From NCBI RefSeq assembly GCF_052116305.1, contig NZ_JBQKLI010000001.1, forward strand, positions 1 through 64,000: a stretch of DNA of 64,000 nt. Direction: 5' to 3'. Of this stretch, positions 25,430 through 34,833 are shown in pieces; position 1 is the stretch's first letter; each line of letters opens with the position of its first letter. The position numbers and the translations under genes are program-made. The DNA is from JBQKLI01 sp012798975. Its GTDB lineage: Bacteria > Bacillota > Clostridia > Tissierellales > Peptoniphilaceae. The notes under the pieces were generated by a model. It ran no database searches. It worked only from the letters and a program-made list of their open reading frames with translations, and was not told the origin of the DNA.

Positions 25430-27439
25430 ATGAATGATTTTAGTATGGTAGGAATTGCAGCAATTGTCGTCGGTGTTATCGCCTTGGCTTTCGCAGGGCT
25501 GAAGTACACAAGTATTACAAAAAAAGACGAAGGCAACGAACGAATGCGGGAAATTTCAAAATATATCCAAGAAGGTGCTATGACCTATCTTACCCGCCAA
25601 TATAAATCATTATTGATTTTTGTTGTTGCTGTAGCAATATTATTAGCAGTATTTATCAGTTTATATATGGCAATTTGTTTTATTATTGGTGCTATATTTT
25701 CTGTATTAGCCGGATATTTCGGCATGCAGGCGGCTACAAAGGCAAATGTCAGAACTACAGAAGCCGCAAGATCTTCTGGAATGGGCAAGGCTTTAGACAT
25801 TGCGTTTTCAGGCGGTACTGTTATGGGGATGAGTGTTGTCGGGCTGGGAATTATAGGAATTACCGGAGTATATCTTATTTTCAAAGATCCTGCAATCGTT
25901 ACAGGATTTAGTTTCGGGGCTTCATCTATAGCGTTGTTTGCCAGAGTCGGCGGCGGTATCTATACAAAAGCAGCTGACGTAGGTGCGGATTTAGTAGGGA
26001 AAGTCGAAGCGGGTATACCAGAAGACGATCCTAGAAACCCTGCTGTTATCGCTGATAACGTTGGAGATAATGTAGGGGATGTTGCCGGAATGGGTGCGGA
26101 TTTATTCGAATCCTATGTTGGAGCGATTCTTTCAGGAATTACTTTAGGGGTGATCGCATATGGCAACAATGGAGTTTATTTCTCTATTGCAATAGCTGCC
26201 ATAGGTGTAATCGCATCTATTTTAGGAGTATTCACGGTTAAAGGAGACAAGGATCCTCAAAAAGCGTTAAATAGAGGTACCTATGCAAGTTCCATTTTAA
26301 CAATTATAGGAAGCTACTTCCTTTCTGTTATGATATTAGGAAATATGAGACCCTTTATCGGTGTAATAACAGGCGTTGTTGTCGGTTTGTTAATTTCATT
26401 TTTCACAGAGTATTATACTTCAGGAGATAAAAAAGAAGTTCAGAAAGTGGCAGAAGAATCTCAAACAGGAAGTTCAACAAATATTATCCAAGGACTTGCT
26501 GTAGGAATGAAGTCGACAGCAGCACCTTTGATTATCATTGCAATCGGTATAATTATCGCATTTACATCAAACAACGGTGCATTAAACCAGCGTGAAGGAT
26601 TGTTTGGTATAGCAGTTGCAGCGATTGGGATGCTTGCAACATGCGGTATGACGATTGCAGTTGATGCGTATGGTCCGATAGCTGACAACGCTGGCGGTAT
26701 TGCTGAGATGTCAAATTTAGATGAAAGTGTTCGCGATATTACAGACAAACTGGATGCAGTAGGAAACACAACTGCAGCGATCGGCAAAGGTTTTGCAATA
26801 GGTTCTGCAGCCTTAACAGCACTATCCTTATTTGCTTCTTATACTGAAGTAGTACAGCTTACAGCGATTAATATTGGACAGCCCCAGGTAATGGCCGGAA
26901 TGTTTATCGGCGGAATGCTTCCATTTTTATTCTCTGCATTGACTATGGAAGCTGTTGGAACAGCGGCAAATGAAATGATTCAGGAAGTAAGAAGACAGTT
27001 TAAAGAGAATCCAGAGATAATGGCGGGTACTATGATTCCCGATTATGCAAAATGTGTAGATATTTCTACTTCTGCTTCTTTGAAACAAATGATTCTTCCT
27101 GGAGTTATTGCAGTAGTTACTCCTGTTTTAGTCGGATTCCTATTAGGGGCAGAAGCATTAGGAGGCCTGTTAGGAGGAGCTTTAGTTACAGGCGTGCTGA
27201 TGGCAATCTTTATGTCGAACTCAGGCGGAGCATGGGATAACGCTAAAAAGCATATAGAAGATGGAAATTTCGGTGGAAAAGGTTCAGAAGCCCATAAAGC
27301 GGCAGTCGTAGGAGATACAGTAGGGGATCCGTTTAAGGATACATCAGGTCCTTCTTTAAATATTTTGATAAAATTAATGACTGTAGTTTCTCTTGTGTTT
27401 GCACCATTGATTCTTCAGCTTGGAGGAATCTTATTCTAA
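25430..27439 (+). CDS. hppA: membrane ion-pumping pyrophosphatase
   Basis: The 669-residue, multi-helix membrane protein hydrolyses pyrophosphate to pump protons or sodium ions. The pyrophosphate-binding signature is clear: DVGADLVGKVEAGIPEDDPR and NPAVIADNVGDNVGDVAGMG, with the C-terminal GDTVGDPFKDTSGPS. Alanines in GNTTAAIGKG, where potassium-independent enzymes have lysine, indicate the potassium-dependent class. Whether it moves sodium or protons cannot be told by eye. Such pumps recover energy from biosynthetic pyrophosphate in energy-limited anaerobes. It has a good AAAGGAGAG site. Confidence 0.95.
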   Translation: MNDFSMVGIAAIVVGVIALAFAGLKYTSITKKDEGNERMREISKYIQEGAMTYLTRQYKSLLIFVVAVAILLAVFISLYMAICFIIGAIFSVLAGYFGMQAATKANVRTTEAARSSGMGKALDIAFSGGTVMGMSVVGLGIIGITGVYLIFKDPAIVTGFSFGASSIALFARVGGGIYTKAADVGADLVGKVEAGIPEDDPRNPAVIADNVGDNVGDVAGMGADLFESYVGAILSGITLGVIAYGNNGVYFSIAIAAIGVIASILGVFTVKGDKDPQKALNRGTYASSILTIIGSYFLSVMILGNMRPFIGVITGVVVGLLISFFTEYYTSGDKKEVQKVAEESQTGSSTNIIQGLAVGMKSTAAPLIIIAIGIIIAFTSNNGALNQREGLFGIAVAAIGMLATCGMTIAVDAYGPIADNAGGIAEMSNLDESVRDITDKLDAVGNTTAAIGKGFAIGSAALTALSLFASYTEVVQLTAINIGQPQVMAGMFIGGMLPFLFSALTMEAVGTAANEMIQEVRRQFKENPEIMAGTMIPDYAKCVDISTSASLKQMILPGVIAVVTPVLVGFLLGAEALGGLLGGALVTGVLMAIFMSNSGGAWDNAKKHIEDGNFGGKGSEAHKAAVVGDTVGDPFKDTSGPSLNILIKLMTVVSLVFAPLILQLGGILF

Positions 27440-27455
27440 AGAATTTAATGTAATA

Positions 27456-27500
27456 AAAAAGACTTTTCAAAGCGCATCTGTTTTGGAGAGTCTTTTTTTT
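27456..27500 (+). terminator. terminator after hppA
   Basis: A 16-bp stem starts with AAAAAGACTTTTCAAA, including two G-T pairs, has a 10-base loop and ends in eight T residues, 17 bases past the hppA stop. Confidence 0.92.
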
Positions 27501-27584
27501 GTTTTGAAGTCGAAAAGGATTCTGGTCAGCTGGAGATCTTATATGATATTATAAGAGTAGTTTTATTTTATTAAGGAGGAAATT

Positions 27585-28943
27585 ATGGATCCAGATCCCA
27601 GTTATATTTCACAAATTTTAATCGTTTTATTTTTAATTATTGCACATGGTTTTTTTGCTTCGGGAGAGCTTCTTGTTGTTTCTAAAAATAAAAGAAAATA
27701 TCATCATAATAGCGAAAAAAACAATAGCCGAAACTCTAAAAAACTGACTCAAATGGTTTCTGAACCGTCGAAAGCTATCGCAAGTATGGAAGCAGGTATG
27801 ATCCTAACAGAATTCTTAGCAGCCTGTGCTTCTTTTGTTTATTTTTATCCTTTGTGGAGAGATTATCTCTTGTCATGGAATATTCCATATCCCTCGGTGA
27901 TCGCATTTATTACTGTTATATTTGTGCTGGCTTTTTTAATGGTGATCTTCGGAGTCTATGTTCCTAAAAGAATTGCGATGCATTATTCAGAGAGTTTTGC
28001 ATCAGTGGCTGCCTTTCCTCTTCTTCTATTTATAAAAATCATGAAGCCTTTTGTAATCGTAACGCAAAAAATTACGATACTCTTAAGCAATATACTTGGT
28101 ATTTCAGGTACAAAGATGGAAGAACGTATCACGATGGAAGAAATAAGAACGATTGTTGATGTGGGTCAGGAGCAGGGAGTTATCAATAGCTTGGAAAAAG
28201 AAATGATTAATTCAGTGATCAATTTTGACAACAAATATGCAGAAGATATTATGACCGCACGGACAGAAGTATTTATGATCGATGTGGAAAGTCCTATAGA
28301 AGAATATGTAGGGGAAATGCTAGAATTAAGATATTCACGTATCCCTGTATATGAAGGGGACATTGACAACATAATCGGACTTCTTTACGTAAAAGATTAT
28401 CTGCTTCATGCTTATCAGTACGGCTTTACTAAAGTGAATCTTCGAAAACTGATTCGTCCGGCTTATTTTATACCGGAGAGAAAAGGGATAGATGAATTAT
28501 TTTTAGAACTTCAAGAAACAAGGAAGCATATGGCGGTGCTTATCGACGAATACGGAGGATTTTCCGGGGTTGTTACAATGGAGGATATTTTAGAGGAAAT
28601 CGTAGGCGATATCGATGATGAATACGATCACGATGAGCCGGATATCCGTATTATAGATTCGAAAAATTTCTACGCAAGGGGTTCTGTCTCTATAAAGGAA
28701 ATTAATTCAAAATTAGGAACGGATTTCGATGAAAATTCAGACGATTTTGATACTTTAGGCGGATTATTGATTACAGAAATGGGTTATATTCCCGAAGAAG
28801 AGGAACATAAAACAATAGAAATTATGAATGCACGTTTTTTTATCCATAGAATAGAAGACAAGCGGATTATGACTGTCCGTATAGAGCTGCTGGATGAAGA
28901 AAATACAGACGAAGAAAATGAAAGCAGGGAGGAATCAGATTGA
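27585..28943 (+). CDS. CNNM/CorC-family membrane protein with CBS domains
   Basis: The 452-residue protein has an N-terminal DUF21 transmembrane region (four helices within residues 1-160), then a CBS pair (about 205-335) containing MTARTEVFMIDVESPIEEYV and VLIDEYGGFSGVVTMEDILE, and a C-terminal CorC/HlyC domain (about 350-435). This family (formerly hemolysin-like, UPF0053) takes part in magnesium or other divalent-cation export or homeostasis. The last residues are acidic. The stop overlaps the map ATG-proximal region by 4 bases. Confidence 0.88.
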   Translation: MDPDPSYISQILIVLFLIIAHGFFASGELLVVSKNKRKYHHNSEKNNSRNSKKLTQMVSEPSKAIASMEAGMILTEFLAACASFVYFYPLWRDYLLSWNIPYPSVIAFITVIFVLAFLMVIFGVYVPKRIAMHYSESFASVAAFPLLLFIKIMKPFVIVTQKITILLSNILGISGTKMEERITMEEIRTIVDVGQEQGVINSLEKEMINSVINFDNKYAEDIMTARTEVFMIDVESPIEEYVGEMLELRYSRIPVYEGDIDNIIGLLYVKDYLLHAYQYGFTKVNLRKLIRPAYFIPERKGIDELFLELQETRKHMAVLIDEYGGFSGVVTMEDILEEIVGDIDDEYDHDEPDIRIIDSKNFYARGSVSIKEINSKLGTDFDENSDDFDTLGGLLITEMGYIPEEEEHKTIEIMNARFFIHRIEDKRIMTVRIELLDEENTDEENESREESD

Positions 28944-29692
28944 TCATCATTAAGACAGAGGAAGAAATCGAAAAAATGGATCGGGCTGGAGATATTGTTT
29001 CCGGTATGCATGAGGCGTTAAGAGATTTTATCGAGGTTGGGAAAACTACAAAGGAAATCAATGATTTCTGCGAAGAATATATAAGAAGCCATGGAGGGAT
29101 TCCTTCTCAGATAAATTATCAGGGCTATCCTTATGCTACCTGTACTTCAGTGAATGACGAGATCTGCCATGGGTTCCCTACGGATTATAAACTGCAGAAT
29201 CATGATATTATTACAGTAGATACTGTTGTTGAATTAGACGGTTTTCTAGCAGACTCCGCATGGAGCTATCAAGTAGGAGAGCCTACCGAATTAACAAAAA
29301 AACTTATGGATGTAACAAAAGAAGCTTTATATATCGGTATCGAACAGGCAGTCGTTGGAAACAGACTTGGAGATATCGGTTTTGCTATTCAAGATTTTGT
29401 AGAATCTCAGGGATTTTCAGTCGTAAGAGATTTTACGGGCCATGGTATCGGCAAAGAGATGCACGAGGATCCTATGGTTCTTCATTATGGAAAAGCAGGA
29501 AGAGGACAGCGTTTGATAGAAGGAATGGTTCTGACCATAGAACCTATGGTGAATACTGGAAAGTGGAACAGCAAACTGGATTCTAATGGTTGGACAGCCC
29601 GTACTGTGGATAAAGGTTTATCCTGCCAGTACGAGCATACTCTAGCGATTACAAAAGACGGTCCAAGGATTTTAACGCTGCAAAAAGACTAA
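28940..29692 (+). CDS. map: type I methionine aminopeptidase
   Basis: Map removes the initiator methionine after deformylation. The 250-residue enzyme has the expected five metal ligands in order: Asp in TVDTVVELDGFLADSAWS (two), His in FTGHGIGKEMHEDP, and Glu in LTIEPMVN and QYEHTLAI. An N-terminal SEC-C zinc motif is absent, as in most short forms. The annotated start is TTG at 28940 inside the preceding gene behind GGGAGGAA. It ends 3 bases into the convergent tmcAL gene. Confidence 0.93.
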   Translation: MIIIKTEEEIEKMDRAGDIVSGMHEALRDFIEVGKTTKEINDFCEEYIRSHGGIPSQINYQGYPYATCTSVNDEICHGFPTDYKLQNHDIITVDTVVELDGFLADSAWSYQVGEPTELTKKLMDVTKEALYIGIEQAVVGNRLGDIGFAIQDFVESQGFSVVRDFTGHGIGKEMHEDPMVLHYGKAGRGQRLIEGMVLTIEPMVNTGKWNSKLDSNGWTARTVDKGLSCQYEHTLAITKDGPRILTLQKD

Positions 29693-30891
29693 TCTTTTAT
29701 AATTATGGGGATTTGGCGAAAATAATCTCCAAAATTATCCTTGGAAAAATAATATAGATTGCAGCTGTCAACCTCTTTATCAAATTGTTTTTTTCCGAAA
29801 TCGGATAAAGCATTATATTGTTTATATTGGGTCAAGAAGATCATGTCGCTTTCGTTTTTCGAAGAGTGAAGAAAATCTTGGCCTTTTTTATTGAAACCGA
29901 GCACCCGCACCCATTCAGGTATTTCTCTTATAGATTGATCGATGAATACTTTTTTGTTATCCAAAAGCATATTGATTATAAATCTTTGGATTCTGTTTTT
30001 GCGATATCTTGATGTTGTGCTGTTTTCAATAAACTCATCATAAGAGGATGATTTCATGAGATTTTTTCGAAGATGACCGCTCAAACCTTGTTCAAAGCCT
30101 GTTATAGTTTCAAGAGGGATGCTTTCGATGATCAGTTTATACTTTATTAAATCAAAAAGTGTATTTTTATCGATAAAACGGCTTTGGATTAGACCGGAGT
30201 AGCTTTCTTTCGGAAGTATATTTTTCACTTTTCCGGGCGCTTCTTTGAAATGCTTTCGAATAGCTGTGGCACTGGGAAGTTTTTCTTCCAGTATTTCAGT
30301 ATCGTTATAACGTTGGCCTGATCTCTTAATACTAATCGCAGAAATAGAGGATTTTAATTTAATCAGAGATTTTATATATTCCAAAGCGAGTATATTATTG
30401 GATTGAAAAAGATCTTGTGAGATTTTCATATCATTTTCATCGGCAATAGCACAGCAGGCTTTAATCAACCCTTGATTAAAATTCAAACCTTCTTTCATAA
30501 ATTCTATTCTCTTTTCGTCAATAGATAGCCCATTATCCATTTGGAATCGGGCGAAATTATAGAGCTCAGAATAATCCGATTCAGCTCCAAATACAAGGTG
30601 GTCAATATGTTTAAACCGATTTAAAATAGAGACAGCACCATAAGCAAAATGTTCAGCGGACTGGAGACTATAAATCGAAGGCAGTGCAAGAACAAGATCT
30701 GCGCCGTTTTTTAAGGCTGAGGCTGTTTTAAATTTCGGGTCGAGATATGAGGGTTCTCCGCGCTGGACAAAAAAAGTTGATATAATAACAATTATAACCG
30801 CTTTCGGATCCATTTTTCTGATCATGTTTATTTGATACAAGTGGCCGAAATGAAATGGGTTATATTCAGCAATAATAGCATAGTTTTTCAT
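29689..30891 (-). CDS. tmcAL: tRNA(Met) cytidine acetate ligase TmcAL
   Basis: TmcAL (formerly YlbM) uses acetate and ATP to make N4-acetylcytidine at position 34 of elongator tRNA(Met). The 400-residue product begins MKNYAIIAEYNPFHFGHLYQ at the ATG at 30891, behind TAAGGAGG. The longer reading frame upstream has no family similarity and is rejected. The HFGH nucleotidyltransferase motif, VQRGEPSYLDPKFKT and LPSIYSLQSAEHFAYGAV are conserved. It is convergent with map and divergent from the macro-domain gene. Confidence 0.92.
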   Translation of the reverse strand: MKNYAIIAEYNPFHFGHLYQINMIRKMDPKAVIIVIISTFFVQRGEPSYLDPKFKTASALKNGADLVLALPSIYSLQSAEHFAYGAVSILNRFKHIDHLVFGAESDYSELYNFARFQMDNGLSIDEKRIEFMKEGLNFNQGLIKACCAIADENDMKISQDLFQSNNILALEYIKSLIKLKSSISAISIKRSGQRYNDTEILEEKLPSATAIRKHFKEAPGKVKNILPKESYSGLIQSRFIDKNTLFDLIKYKLIIESIPLETITGFEQGLSGHLRKNLMKSSSYDEFIENSTTSRYRKNRIQRFIINMLLDNKKVFIDQSIREIPEWVRVLGFNKKGQDFLHSSKNESDMIFLTQYKQYNALSDFGKKQFDKEVDSCNLYYFSKDNFGDYFRQIPIIIKD

Positions 30892-30960
30892 AAAAACCTC
30901 CTTAATTCTTGTTCTATTATACACAATTAAGGAGAAGCAGTATATTTCAGGGGGGATCAT

Positions 30961-31422
30961 ATGGATATTCGTTTTACCGATAAAAATATTTTTGAAGCAG
31001 AGGCGCAAAGTATTGTGTTTTTTACAGATCATTCATTATTAGGAAACAAGACTACAAGCTTGATTGAAAGAGCAGGAGAAAGAATAATAGAACCGCTGAT
31101 TAAACAATCTGGATGCGCTACAGGAGAAGTTAAAATCGTTCCTGGTTTTGATTTGTACTCAAATTATGTTTTGCTATCTGTCCTTCCGACAAGAGATCAT
31201 CCTCTTGCTGAAAAAATATTTGAAGATATGTTATTTCAAATATTTAACATTCTCGCAGAGTATAATATTCACTCTGCAGCTATTGATTTATTTTATATTC
31301 AGAAGGTTTTTGATCAGGAGTATGTAGCCCTTTTAAACGATGTAGTAAAGAAAAACAGAAGAGAAAACACGGATGTTTTATTGTATCTATGCAAGGGAGA
31401 ATTCGTTGACAACAGGCTTTGA
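30961..31422 (+). CDS. divergent macro-domain protein
   Basis: The 153-residue protein resembles macro domains, which bind or hydrolyse ADP-ribose derivatives. The segment GCATGEVKIVPGFDLYSNYV at residues 51-70 fits the family motif with a TGEA-type turn followed by a strand ending in a hydrophobic YV. The N-terminal TDKNIFEAEAQSIVFFTD matches the usual opening that leads to the ligand-binding strand. The usual Asn/Gly-rich motif after the first strand (NAAN-type) is replaced by TDHSLLGN, so catalysis is doubtful. The strong GGGGGG site and ATG at 30961 fix the start. Confidence 0.65.
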   Translation: MDIRFTDKNIFEAEAQSIVFFTDHSLLGNKTTSLIERAGERIIEPLIKQSGCATGEVKIVPGFDLYSNYVLLSVLPTRDHPLAEKIFEDMLFQIFNILAEYNIHSAAIDLFYIQKVFDQEYVALLNDVVKKNRRENTDVLLYLCKGEFVDNRL

Positions 31423-31434
31423 TTGCTTTATTAT
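31406..31434 (+). promoter_or_regulatory. near-consensus promoter for the phospholipase C-like gene
   Basis: TTGACA at 31406-31411 and TATTAT at 31429-31434 are exactly 17 bases apart. The -35 box lies inside the last codons of the macro-domain gene and the -10 box just beyond its stop. Confidence 0.75.
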
Positions 31435-31456
31435 AGAGTAAGACGTTAGAAAGGAC

Positions 31457-32098
31457 GTGTTTAAAATTTTCCCACAAACTCATAAAATTATAGCAAGCGA
31501 AATAAATAAAAACATAAAAAATGAGCATCATATTGTATTAGATGAAAAGGTGATACGAAAAAGTTCTGTGATTCCCGATTTTTCACTTAAATACAAATTA
31601 ATCCGCCATTACCAAGATGAAAGTTTAGATTTTATTGCTAGTGAGATTGTCAACTTGATTTACATTTCCAAATTTTTAAATTATACTGCTTTGGACCGAA
31701 TTAACAGAAAATTATTAAGCACAAAAATTGGTGTTATCAGCCACTATCTTTCTGACTATGTATGTCTTCCTCATAGAGAAAGATGGACGTTTAAAGACTC
31801 TATGAGTCAGCATGTCCGATATGAAAGTCAATTGGGAAAAGTTGCATTAAATCATGAGTTTAATAAAAATATTTTAACAGTAGAGGATATGGATCCATTC
31901 CATGGAAAATCAATCAATCTAAAAAAAATGGTTAAATCTTATATTGAACAAGTAGTTGAAGAATATTCTATTAAGAGAGACTATCAAAGAGATTTAGATT
32001 TTGCCTTATCCTTGAATATAAAAATAACAAACTTCATTATTGAAGTTGTGTTAGAAATGAACAAACAAGAAAGCTTGGCGAAATCCTTAGTATTTTAA
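31457..32098 (+). CDS. zinc-dependent phospholipase C-like protein
   Basis: The 213-residue helical protein resembles the bacterial zinc-dependent phospholipase C/S1-P1 nuclease fold. His near residue 9 (QTHKII), the Asp-containing VIPDFSLKYK and the central SHYLSDYVCLPHRE are the kind of scattered His/Asp metal ligands used there. No signal peptide is visible, so a cytoplasmic location is likely, unlike classical secreted enzymes. The start is uncertain: GTG at 31457 is only two or three bases past AAGGA. It has its own promoter. The true substrate is unknown. Confidence 0.6.
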   Translation: MFKIFPQTHKIIASEINKNIKNEHHIVLDEKVIRKSSVIPDFSLKYKLIRHYQDESLDFIASEIVNLIYISKFLNYTALDRINRKLLSTKIGVISHYLSDYVCLPHRERWTFKDSMSQHVRYESQLGKVALNHEFNKNILTVEDMDPFHGKSINLKKMVKSYIEQVVEEYSIKRDYQRDLDFALSLNIKITNFIIEVVLEMNKQESLAKSLVF

Positions 32099-32136
32099 TC
32101 GCTGAGTGCAGCGAATAGATATTGAAGGAGTCCGCA

Positions 32137-32862
32137 ATGACTGCATCTGAATACACGGATATAGAAATAAAAAAAGAATTAGAGGCACGTTTTCTATATC
32201 ATGACGATGTAGATGCTATGGATCTTTTATTATCCATTATCGATCATAATCAAAATTGCAATACGCTTAAACCGAAATATGTCTGTACCGATCGTGTCCG
32301 AACGAGTCTAAGGAGAATGCTGTACTATAGAGAGGACAGAGAACTTATAATCTCGGCTGTACTGCAGGGAGTGCATAATGATATCAATCGTATGGAATTA
32401 TCTTTGTACTTGGATTACTATACGGAAGGATATAATTATAAGGAAGGCGTAGATCTTTTGGAGAGAGAAGTTCTAAAACGCTATTCTGCGGCATCCTTAG
32501 CAGATAAAGGCAAACTGTATCATGAAACCAATGATCTAAAAATGCGGAAGCTTAAAAAAGAAATTTTAAAAAATTTTAGCGACAGCAATACAGCCTATTA
32601 TACGTTGAGATTAATTGAGAATTATTGTGAAAAAACCATGAAGCCTAAGATTATGCAGCTTAATAAATCGATGAATAAACAGCTTCGGTTTTATTATGAC
32701 AGTAATAAAATCTATATTCACGACGAAGTGTTTTTATCGAAAAAACTTTTAAATAAAATGTACCGAAGAGTTTTGTCCACATTTACTAATGTTTTATTAA
32801 GAACAGCAGCAAATGCTGTATGGTATGGTGTAAATGACAGAGTTTTAGAGCGCTATAAATAA
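32137..32862 (+). CDS. hypothetical protein, 241 residues
   Basis: I do not recognise this family. The start is taken at the ATG at 32137 behind GAAGGAG. A TTG at 32122 overlaps that site. The sequence is soluble and mostly helical by composition, with an acidic N-terminal third (DDVDAMDLLLSIIDHN), a Lys/Arg-rich middle (KGKLYHETNDLKMRKLKKEI) and a C-terminal FTNVLLRTAANAVWYGVND segment. It follows the phospholipase C-like gene by 38 bases and probably shares its promoter. A terminator overlaps its stop. Confidence 0.75.
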   Translation: MTASEYTDIEIKKELEARFLYHDDVDAMDLLLSIIDHNQNCNTLKPKYVCTDRVRTSLRRMLYYREDRELIISAVLQGVHNDINRMELSLYLDYYTEGYNYKEGVDLLEREVLKRYSAASLADKGKLYHETNDLKMRKLKKEILKNFSDSNTAYYTLRLIENYCEKTMKPKIMQLNKSMNKQLRFYYDSNKIYIHDEVFLSKKLLNKMYRRVLSTFTNVLLRTAANAVWYGVNDRVLERYK

Positions 32863-32889
32863 AGCATCGTTTTATACGGTGCTTTTTTT
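32861..32889 (+). terminator. terminator at the end of the hypothetical gene
   Basis: AAAGCATCGT pairs with ACGGTGCTTT (one T-G pair) around TTTAT and ends in a T run. The stem starts within the stop codon of the preceding gene. Confidence 0.9.
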
Positions 32890-32984
32890 GTGCAAATAAA
32901 TATTGAAAAATACGCTTTCCTAAATTTAAAAATTAGGAGTGTTTTGCCCTGGATTGAAGAAATCGCTGAATAAGCAAATTTTTT

Positions 32985-33013
32985 TTGCCTAATCATTTAA
33001 TTTATACTATAAT
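32985..33013 (+). promoter_or_regulatory. promoter of fhs
   Basis: TTGCCT (32985-32990) and a perfect TATAAT (33008-33013) are 17 bases apart, 78 bases ahead of the fhs ATG. Confidence 0.8.
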
Positions 33014-33091
33014 AATAGTAGTAAAATTTATTTTGGGAAAACGAATTTTACAATTGATTAATGAATTTTAATTATGAAAGGATGATTAGAA

Positions 33092-34768
33092 ATGGGAGAT
33101 TTTAAAAGCGATATCGAGATTGCTCAAGCTACCGAGCTGTGGCCGATAGAAAAAGTTGCTGAAAAGATTGGCATATCAGCAGACGAACTTGATTTTTATG
33201 GTAAATACAAAGCTAAGGTAGACTACAATGAATTAGGTGCAAACAGAGAAGACAAAGCGAAATTAGTTCTTGTTACTGCGATCAACCCTACACCAGCAGG
33301 TGAAGGAAAAACAACTACAGTTGTAGGTTTAGGAGATGCATTAAACAAAATCGGCAAAAAAACGATTTTAGCATTGAGAGAACCATCTTTAGGACCGGTA
33401 TTCGGAGTTAAAGGGGGAGCTGCTGGCGGCGGTTATGCCCAAGTAATTCCAATGGAAGATATTAACCTTCACTTTACAGGGGACTTCCATGCAATTGGAG
33501 CTGCAAACAACTTATTAGCAGCACTTATTGACAACCATATCCAACAAGGAAATGCTTTAGGTATTGATAATAGAAAAATCACTTGGAAACGCTGCGTTGA
33601 TATGAACGACCGTCAATTAAGAAGCATTGTTTGCGGTCTTGGCGGAAGAGGCAACGGAGTACCAAGAGAAGATGGATTTGATATTACTGTAGCATCAGAA
33701 ATTATGGCTATTCTTTGTCTTTCTACAGGAATAGAAGATTTAAAACAAAGACTTTCTGATATTATCATCGGTTATACTCGCGACGATCAACCCATTACAG
33801 CAGGCCAATTAAACGGACAAGGCGCTATGGCTGCTCTTCTTAAAGAAGCTATCAAGCCAAACTTAGTTCAAACATTAGAACACAACCCTGCATTTATCCA
33901 CGGTGGACCATTCGCGAATATTGCACATGGCTGTAACTCTGTTATGGCTACAAAACTTGCGATGAAATTCGGTGATTTCGTAGTTACAGAAGCAGGATTC
34001 GGTGCTGACCTTGGAGCAGAAAAATTCTTAGATATCAAGTGTAGAATGGCAGACCTTAAACCATCTGCAGTTGTTATCGTAGCTACAATCAAAGCTCTTA
34101 AGATGCACGGCGGTGTTGATAAGAAAGATTTAGGACCTGAAAATCTTGAAGCATTAGAAAAAGGACTTCCAAACTTATTAAAACATATCGAAAATATCAC
34201 AAAGAACTTCGGTTTGCCAGCAGTTGTTGCTATCAATAAATTCCCTACAGATTCAGATGCTGAGTTAAAATTAGTAGAAGATAAATGTAAAGAATTAGGC
34301 GTTAATGTTGCTTTATCTGATGTATGGGCAAATGGAGGCGCTGGTGGAGAAGAATTAGCAAAAGAAGTTGTTCGTCTATGCGACGAAGAAAACAGCTTTG
34401 ATCAATTATATCCGCTTGATATGTCTATCAAAGATAAACTTAACGAAATTGTTACAAAAGTTTATGGCGGAGACGGAGTTGAATATTCTCCAAAAGCAAA
34501 CAAAGAAATTGCAAAACTGGAAAAACTTGGTTTCGGCAATGTACCTATTTGTATGGCTAAAACTCAATATTCATTATCTGATGATCCTTCCCTATTAGGA
34601 AGACCAGAAGGTTTCAAAGTTACAATCCGCGATATCAAAATTTCTGCAGGTGCTCGTTTCATCGTAGCATTAACTGGAGAAGTAATGACAATGCCAGGAT
34701 TGCCAAAAGTTCCATCTGCTGAAAAGATTGATTTATTAGAAGATGGTACAATCACTGGTTTATTCTAA
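33092..34768 (+). CDS. fhs: formate-tetrahydrofolate ligase
   Basis: Fhs condenses formate with tetrahydrofolate using ATP to give 10-formyltetrahydrofolate. It is the second step of the methyl branch of the Wood-Ljungdahl pathway and also serves purine and glycine fermentation in reverse. The 558-residue enzyme carries the ATP loop TPAGEGKTT at 67-75, REPSLGPVFGVKGGAAGGGY, HFTGDFHAI and VTEAGFGADLGAEKF. It is a single-gene transcript with its own promoter and terminator. The linked formate dehydrogenase 2 kb downstream supplies or uses the same formate pool. Confidence 0.97.
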   Translation: MGDFKSDIEIAQATELWPIEKVAEKIGISADELDFYGKYKAKVDYNELGANREDKAKLVLVTAINPTPAGEGKTTTVVGLGDALNKIGKKTILALREPSLGPVFGVKGGAAGGGYAQVIPMEDINLHFTGDFHAIGAANNLLAALIDNHIQQGNALGIDNRKITWKRCVDMNDRQLRSIVCGLGGRGNGVPREDGFDITVASEIMAILCLSTGIEDLKQRLSDIIIGYTRDDQPITAGQLNGQGAMAALLKEAIKPNLVQTLEHNPAFIHGGPFANIAHGCNSVMATKLAMKFGDFVVTEAGFGADLGAEKFLDIKCRMADLKPSAVVIVATIKALKMHGGVDKKDLGPENLEALEKGLPNLLKHIENITKNFGLPAVVAINKFPTDSDAELKLVEDKCKELGVNVALSDVWANGGAGGEELAKEVVRLCDEENSFDQLYPLDMSIKDKLNEIVTKVYGGDGVEYSPKANKEIAKLEKLGFGNVPICMAKTQYSLSDDPSLLGRPEGFKVTIRDIKISAGARFIVALTGEVMTMPGLPKVPSAEKIDLLEDGTITGLF

Positions 34769-34781
34769 GAAATTAAATATC

Positions 34782-34820
34782 AATAAGACTATCCATCTAG
34801 GGTAGTCTTATTTTTTATTT
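34782..34820 (+). terminator. terminator after fhs
   Basis: A 13-bp stem, AATAAGACTATCC with GGGTAGTCTTATT (one T-G pair), has a 5-base loop and T-rich tail. Confidence 0.92.
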
Positions 34821-34833
34821 ATCAGGAGGATAT

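Noticed and set aside
25585..27240. Open frames on both strands inside hppA
   Set aside because: They are low-complexity mirror translations of a repetitive membrane protein gene, with no independent start signals.
33868..34236. Long antisense frame within fhs
   Set aside because: It mirrors codon bias of the strongly coding plus strand, has no ribosome site and no family features.
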